Of a stretch of DNA of 50,871 nucleotides, positions 45,298-50,871 are shown in pieces (position 1 is the first letter of the stretch; every line of letters starts with the position of its first letter). The stretch covers positions 1 through 50,871 of the forward strand of contig CAJXVR010000011.1 of assembly GCA_913061285.1 (NCBI GenBank), in the 5' to 3' direction. Below the pieces are notes generated by a model, which saw nothing but the letters and a program-made list of their open reading frames with translations, did not search any database and was not told the DNA's origin. Source of the DNA: an uncultured Verrucomicrobiota bacterium. GTDB taxonomy: Bacteria > Verrucomicrobiota > Verrucomicrobiia > Limisphaerales > AAA164-E04. The translations under genes were made by a program, and so were the position numbers.

Positions 45298-47142
45298 TTA
45301 CTTCTTCTCTGCCAGAACTTTCTCTAGGAGTGAGTTGAGTCGGGTGACCAGTTCGCGTGGATCGTCGACGACGCCTGCAGCCATGCGGGCATTGTCGAAC
45401 AGTTGAGCGGTTACCGCTTTGGCTAGATCTTCATCAGCTGTTTTGGTTGCGTGGAGACGTTTGATGACCTCGTGCCGAGGGTTGATCTCTAGATCGTATT
45501 TGGTCGGTCCAGATTCCTGATTGAGTGCTTTCATCAAGCGCCTCATGTTGGCCGTCATTGTTTTGTCCGCGTCGACGACGACTGCGGGGCTATCGACGAG
45601 TCGTTCAGAGGCTTTGACTTGATCGATGCTCTCGCCCAAGTTTTCTTTCATCCACTTACCAAGATCTTCGACCTCTTCGGCTGAGAGGGCTGATTGATCG
45701 TCGGGACTGTCGATCTTGATCTCGGCTCGCTCGGCTGCGGTTATCGTTTTCTCTTCGAATCGGGCCAGGTTCTCCATGACCATTTCGTCCCATGGATCGT
45801 AAACGAAGAGGACTTCAAACCCTTTGGACTGGAAGGCTTCGTAGTAGGGACTGCTCTCGGCGGTTTCGCGGGTTGGGGCAAAGACAAAGAAGATCTCTTT
45901 CTGCTCCTCTTTCATCCGTGCGACATATTCCGTCAGCGAGGTCTTCTGGCCTTTGTCGAGCGTGGATGTTTCGAAGCGAAGCAGTTTTCCGAGTGCGTCT
46001 CGATGGGTGAAGTCTGAAATGACACCTTCTTTGAGAAAGCGTTGATACTCATCGTAGATCTTGTTGAATTGGTCCGCGTCTTTTTTGCTCAATTCGTCCA
46101 GGTACTTCAGGAAGCGGGTAGTGATGACCTTGTTGAGCTTCTGCATCAAAGAACTGTCTTGCATCGATTCCCGAGAAATATTGAGCGGGAGATCTTCACT
46201 ATCGACGACACCTTTAAGGAAGCGAAGCCAGTCAGGAAATAGTTTCTTGGCCTTTGGCTCGATGAGGACTTTGCGGCAATAAAGATTAACCTCGTTGTCA
46301 CTGCGCCCCATGCCCATGTTTTCGATATTCTTGCTAGGAATGAAGAGGAGGGACTGAATGGCCAGCGGTGCGTCGGCAGAGAAATGGAGGCGCCCGAGAG
46401 GAGCCTCGTGGTCGTGACCGATGAACTCATAGAACTCCTTGTATTCTTCTTCTTTGATCTCGTTCTTACTGCGAGCCCAAATTGCCGAGACCTTGTTGGT
46501 CAATTCGCCATTGAGTTCGATTGGGAAGGGAACAAAGTTTGAATACCGCTTGATGATCGCTTCTACTTTAGCAGCTTCTGAGAATTCTTTATCGTCGTCC
46601 TTCAGTTTGACGAGAATCCGGGTGCCGCGGCTGATGTCTGGAGCATTGTCAATTTCGTAGGAACCTTGGCCGGTTGAGGTCCAAGAATGCCCGGGTTTGT
46701 CAGCTTGATAAGAGCGGGTCTGGACCTGCACTTCTTCGGCTACCATGAACGCGGAGTAGAATCCGACCCCGAATTGCCCGATCAAATTGGCATCTGGGGT
46801 TTCTTTTTGTTCCTTAAGCTGTTTGAGAAAAGCTTTCGAGCCGGAGTGGGCAATCGTTCCAAGGTTCTCAACGAGCTCCTCACGGGTCATTCCGACGCCG
46901 GTATCCGTAATTGTAATTGTTTTGGCCTGGTCATCCGTTGCGATGGAAATCTTGGGTTCGATGTCAGATTCGTGCGTCTCTTTGCCGGTGCTTTGTAGAA
47001 AACGGTATTTCTCGCAAGCATCAGCGGCGTTCGAGATGAGTTCGCGAATGAAGATCTCTTTGTCCGTGTAAAGAGAATGAATGACAATATCCAGAAGTTG
47101 CTGGATTTCAGCTTGAAATTGATGTTTTTCGGTCTCGCTCAT
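45298..47142 (-). CDS. htpG: Chaperone protein HtpG (Hsp90 family)
   Basis: A 614-residue Hsp90 homolog of standard length. The GHKL ATPase has E34, N38 and D41 in FIRELISNAADACEKYR, GVGMTREEL and the lid/G motif GQFGVGFYSAFMVA. The middle domain carries NISRESMQ with the arginine that contacts ATP. The C-terminal dimerisation region is complete. It assists folding of late-stage clients in the cytoplasm with DnaK. Upstream 47143-47328 holds its promoter and that of the divergent surface protein; no heat-shock operator such as CIRCE was seen. Confidence 0.96.
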   Translation of the reverse strand: MSETEKHQFQAEIQQLLDIVIHSLYTDKEIFIRELISNAADACEKYRFLQSTGKETHESDIEPKISIATDDQAKTITITDTGVGMTREELVENLGTIAHSGSKAFLKQLKEQKETPDANLIGQFGVGFYSAFMVAEEVQVQTRSYQADKPGHSWTSTGQGSYEIDNAPDISRGTRILVKLKDDDKEFSEAAKVEAIIKRYSNFVPFPIELNGELTNKVSAIWARSKNEIKEEEYKEFYEFIGHDHEAPLGRLHFSADAPLAIQSLLFIPSKNIENMGMGRSDNEVNLYCRKVLIEPKAKKLFPDWLRFLKGVVDSEDLPLNISRESMQDSSLMQKLNKVITTRFLKYLDELSKKDADQFNKIYDEYQRFLKEGVISDFTHRDALGKLLRFETSTLDKGQKTSLTEYVARMKEEQKEIFFVFAPTRETAESSPYYEAFQSKGFEVLFVYDPWDEMVMENLARFEEKTITAAERAEIKIDSPDDQSALSAEEVEDLGKWMKENLGESIDQVKASERLVDSPAVVVDADKTMTANMRRLMKALNQESGPTKYDLEINPRHEVIKRLHATKTADEDLAKAVTAQLFDNARMAAGVVDDPRELVTRLNSLLEKVLAEKK

Positions 47143-47328
47143 TTCGTTTTCTAATAATGTAAATTGATTTGGTACGTCAAGAGGTCCCCTGAAGGGAAGC
47201 GTTTTCGAGTTTGTTTTTCAGGGATTTTGGGCGTTGCTGACCAAAGTTGGCCTGTTTTGGGGCAGATTTCGAAGTTTGGATCGATTTGCTCGCATGAAAT
47301 TTGCTAGGGTGAGGGACCAATTAGTGTT

Positions 47329-50300
47329 GTGAGAATTTTGTCTATTGTCCGAATGTTTGTGGCGTTCGTGATCGCCGTTATGGTTGACACGAATGCGGGC
47401 ACCTTGATTTCCCGGGAGAGTCAGTGGCGCTACTGGCCCGGGGACGAGGCGCCTTCCGATAACGCTGAAGCTTGGGCGCAGCCGGAGTTTTCCGATGAGC
47501 ATTGGCGCTCCGGAGCTTCCCCTTTTCGCTACGGTGATGGTGTGGGAGGGACTCTAATTACTGGGATGCGGAACAGTTACTCTTCATTCTTTATTCGCCA
47601 GGAGTTTTTCGTTTCTTCTCTGGATCTGATTGAAGGGCTGGCGTTGAACATGGACTATGATGACGGTTTCGCCCTTTGGATTAATGGAACACCGGTTCTC
47701 CGTGCCAATGCGCCGCAGGAGCTGAGCCTCAATGGTTTTGCGCCAGCGAACCACGAATCAGGGTCCTTCGAGACGTTCTCGCTGGACGATTCAGTGGGGC
47801 AACTCAGAGAAGGACGGAACGTCATCGCTATCCAAGGATTCAATACCAATCTCCCGAGTAGTGACTTCATGCTTCATCCTGAGCTCGTTTCCATTGGGTT
47901 AGACCTCGATCCTCCTGTTGTGTTGGAAATCGATCCGGCTCCGGGGGCTATCGAGCGGTTCAATACTGTGGTTGTGACCTTTTCCGAGCCCGTCCAGGGA
48001 GTTGATGCGGCCGATTTGGGGTTGAATGGAGTGCCTGCAACCCGAGTTCGATCGAGTGGCAACTCATATCAATTCACCTTCTCAAACCCCGAACCCGGTG
48101 AATTGACGCTTCGATGGGAACAAGACAACGGAATTCAAGACTTGGCGGCGACGCCAAATGCTTTTGATTGGCAGGCTCTAACGGAGACGCGGCAGTATTT
48201 GCTGGTCGATGAGAACGCGCCGTTCGTTTCGAGCATCTTTCCCTTACCGAATCAGCATTTGCAGGAGTTTTCCGAACTTGAGGTGCTCTTCTCCGAACCG
48301 ATTGTCGGACTAGATGCCGGGGATCTGTTGGTCAACGGCGAACCAGCACTTCAGGTAAGTGGTGTTGGTGCCGGGCCCTACCGGTTTAGTTTTGCGCCAA
48401 GAAGCGAAGGTGTTCAAAATCTCCAATGGTCGCCGGACAACGGAATCGAAGACTCCGCGACAGAACCCAATGCCTTGCAAACAACACCCTGGCAATATCG
48501 GGTTGATCCTGAAATCCAATACGCCGGGGTTGTTATTTCTGAGATCATGGCCGGCAATCAGAGTGGTCTGGTTGATGAATTTCAAGATCATGTCGATTGG
48601 ATTGAACTTCATAACTCCAATGATGTAGAAATCGATCTGGCTGGATGGGCTTTGACGGATGATCCCGATGATCCAGGGAAATGGATTGTGGATGATCTGA
48701 AGATTGAGGCGCACGGCTATCAGATCATTTTTGCCTCCGCGAAAGACAGTCTGAATCGGCGTGGCAGCGGGGCCCCTCATACCAACTTTCGACTCAGTCG
48801 AGCGGGTGAATTCCTAGGGCTCTATAGTCCCGAATTGCCTCGGCGTTTGGTGAGCGACTTGGGAAACCGTTACCCAGCGCAGAGAAATGATCATTCGTAC
48901 GGATTGAGGCCGAGTGGAGGATATACCTATTTTGCGGTGCCGAGTCCCGGGGCAGGGAATAGCGATGCTCTGATATCAGAGATCTTGCCTAAGCCTGTCT
49001 TTAGCGCACGTCGAGGCTTCTATGATCAGCCGTTTCAAATCTCTCTGTCGTCCCCGGTAGAAGGCGCGGTAGTTCGCTACACCGTCGATCTTTCGGAGCC
49101 GAGCTTGGATAATGGGATCGAGTTTATTGACCCGATTGATGTTCGTCGACGCACTACAGTGAGAGCAGCCACCTTCAAACCGGGGTTCTTACCATCGGAA
49201 ACAGTGACTCATTCCTATCTCTATCGAGTGAGCGCGTCGCGGCGCTCGTTGCCGATCATGTCATTGGTGACCAAGGATGAGAATCTCTTTGGGGCCCGCG
49301 GGATCATGGAAACGAGCCCGAGGAATACGACGGAACGGGGGCGTGAGTGGGAACGGCCTGTTTCGGTTGAGTATTTTTTACCGGATGGATCGACAGGATT
49401 CCAGATTGATTGTGGATTGCGAATTCAAGGGGGGAACTATGTTCGGCAACGTTACAACCCCAGCGGCGGCTTGCCCTTTAGTAAGTATTCTTATCGCCTC
49501 TATTTTCGAGGAGACTACGGAGAGTCAGCGTTGACCTATCCGATTATTCCACGGTCACCAGCTGACGATTACAAACAGATCGTTCTCCGGGCGGGAATGA
49601 ATGATCATTCAAATCCCTTTGTGGTTGATGAACTCGTCCGGCGCTTGTCGGCTGATATGGGACAAGTATCCGCGCAGGGAACGTTGGTGAGTCTTTATGT
49701 GAATGGGATTTATAAGGGGTACTATAATCCCACGGAACGAATCGACGAGGACTTCCTTGATACCTGGCAGGGTGGCAATGGAAGATACGATATTATTGCA
49801 CAATTTGGCGAAGTGCGGGCCGGGGATACGGTGGAGTGGGATCGCCTCAAGCAAACGATGGCGCGGGATTTGTCCGTCGCGGCGAACTATGAAGAAGCTT
49901 CGCAACTCCTAGAGATTGATGCCTTCATTGATTACTTACTTCTAAATATCTATGTTGGAACGCGGGATTGGCCTCACAATAATTGGCGGGCGGCTCGTGA
50001 GCGGACTGAAGGTGCCCGGTGGCGCTTCTACGTTTGGGATGCCGAGTGGTCCTTTTTCAATCAAGGTGGATCTGTTGGTCACAATACACTGACTTCAGAG
50101 CTTGCCGTTAATCAGGACATCGCCCGCTTCTATCAGGCTCTTTCGAAGAACAATAACTTTCGGACTCGATTTGCTGACCGTGTACATCGTCATTTTTTTG
50201 GTCAAGGGGCGCTGACGGATGAGAATGTGATGAATCGTTTCCAAGAACTGAGAGGTGCGATGTCGTCGGTTCTGAGAAACATGGCTAATAACATAGCGAC

Positions 50301-50823
50301 CACATGGATTCCCCGCCGGCGTGAGATTGTCTTTGACCATCTGGCTGCTGAAGGGCTCTTCTTGGAAGACAATATCCCGAGTTTTTCTCATGAGCCAGGG
50401 AGTGTTCGGGTGCCAGCGGTCAGTATGACGACGGGTGAAGGGAGTATATACTACACGCTTGATGGGAGTGATCCCTTCGTTCCAGAGACATCGTCGGGAG
50501 AGGTCTTGGCTTTAGTTCAAGAGAGGACAACGAAACAGGTGCTTGTCCCGGTGGACTCTAGCGTGAGTTCCAATTGGAGAAGGGCTGATCGAGGATTTGA
50601 TGCGTCTGAGTGGAAGAGCGGTCGCGGGGGAGTCGGATATGACGAAGCGCAAACCTATCGTTCTCACATTCGTATCGATGTCACCGAAGAGATGAACGAT
50701 GAGAATACTTCAGTCTACGTCCGTATTCCATTCAACGTGAGCTTGGAAGATCTTGCTGGATTCAACTTGCTCAATCTGCGTGTCAAGTATGATGACGGGT
50801 TTGTTGCTTACCTCAATGGGATT
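47329..50823 (+). CDS. Lamin-tail/CotH multidomain surface protein, 3' truncated
   Basis: At least 1165 residues, GTG start, signal peptide in the first 24. Domains in order: a beta sandwich with MDYDDGFALWINGTPV; two Ig-like repeats (about 200-290 and 300-390, each with a TFSEP/LFSEP and a DNGI motif); a lamin-tail domain (about 398-500; VVISEIMAGN, DWIELHNSND); a chitobiase-C-like domain (about 545-625); a CotH kinase-like domain (about 630-960; LRIQGGNYVRQRYNPSGG, VWDAEWSF); a second chitobiase-C-like domain (YYTLDGSDPF); and a second copy of the first domain (VKYDDGFVAYLNG). The gene is cut by the contig end; adapter read-through adds L-S-L-I-H-I. Such giants are common in PVC bacteria; function unknown. 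Confidence 0.9.
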
Positions 50824-50871
50824 CTGTCTCTTATACACATCTGACGCTGCCGACGAGCGATCTAGTGTAGA
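50824..50871. other. Nextera adapter (assembly artefact)
   Basis: The last 48 bases are the reverse complement of the adapter at the left end: CTGTCTCTTATACACATCT, then GACGCTGCCGACGA and the index. Not genomic. Confidence 0.98.

Noticed and set aside
1..50871. Linear plasmid or phage with terminal inverted repeats
   Set aside because: The terminal repeats are sequencing adapter and gene content is chromosomal.
1..50871. CRISPR arrays
   Set aside because: No regularly spaced direct repeats and no cas genes were seen.

Overview
The window is one assembled contig whose two ends are Illumina Nextera adapter (1-49 and 50824-50871), so the first and last genes are cut by the assembly and not by biology. 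GC is moderate and genes are dense. The content suggests a member of the Verrucomicrobiota or the wider PVC group: a sulfatase-sialidase fusion, a giant lamin-tail/CotH surface protein, an amidohydrolase with the short FRL-ending domain common in that phylum, a two-gene ECF sigma/anti-sigma unit and many starts without a Shine-Dalgarno. No rRNA, tRNA or CRISPR was seen, so the phylum is an inference from protein families.

Layout. 50-6402: a UbiB/ABC1-type kinase, a Dabb protein, a cardiolipin synthase-like enzyme, then a translationally coupled membrane pair (polytopic protein with an ExbB/MotA-like C-terminus; single-TM coiled-coil protein with a degenerate trypsin-like domain). 6681-11144: a lipoprotein, a histidine kinase/response regulator pair and a secreted TPR protein. 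11145-14125: a small accessory patch with a broken IS3-type transposase, two orphan genes and a VapC tail. 14126-18510: a membrane-anchored hypothetical and a sulfatase-sialidase fusion that lacks the sulfatase nucleophile region. 18784-22282: an ECF sigma/anti-sigma pair divergent from YHS and AhpD-like genes, then a degenerate cupredoxin-like protein. 23358-26008: small housekeeping or hypothetical genes (TfoX-N, Nudix, DUF445, DUF4870).

26491-32170 is the most remarkable segment. It is a four-gene, same-strand cluster shaped like a type I restriction-modification locus (GIY-YIG-like, half HsdS, HsdM, HsdR). The reading frames are full length, but the catalytic motifs are substituted in every enzymatic subunit: PD-ExK, Walker A, DEAD box, motifs III and VI in HsdR; NPPF in HsdM; GIY and the catalytic Arg in the GIY-YIG protein. 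The SAM-binding motif I of HsdM and the HsdS recognition fold are kept. This looks like a retained DNA-recognition scaffold without nuclease, translocase or methylase activity, which I consider the best candidate here for an undescribed system.

32313-50823: an ArsS radical SAM enzyme, a TlpA-type thioredoxin with a strong terminator, a frameshifted TPR gene, an RNase HI, a SulP-carbonic anhydrase fusion divergent from a NhaR-like LysR regulator, an amidohydrolase, an NfeD/SPFH pair, a YdbS/YdbT-like PH-domain pair, HtpG, and the truncated CotH surface protein.
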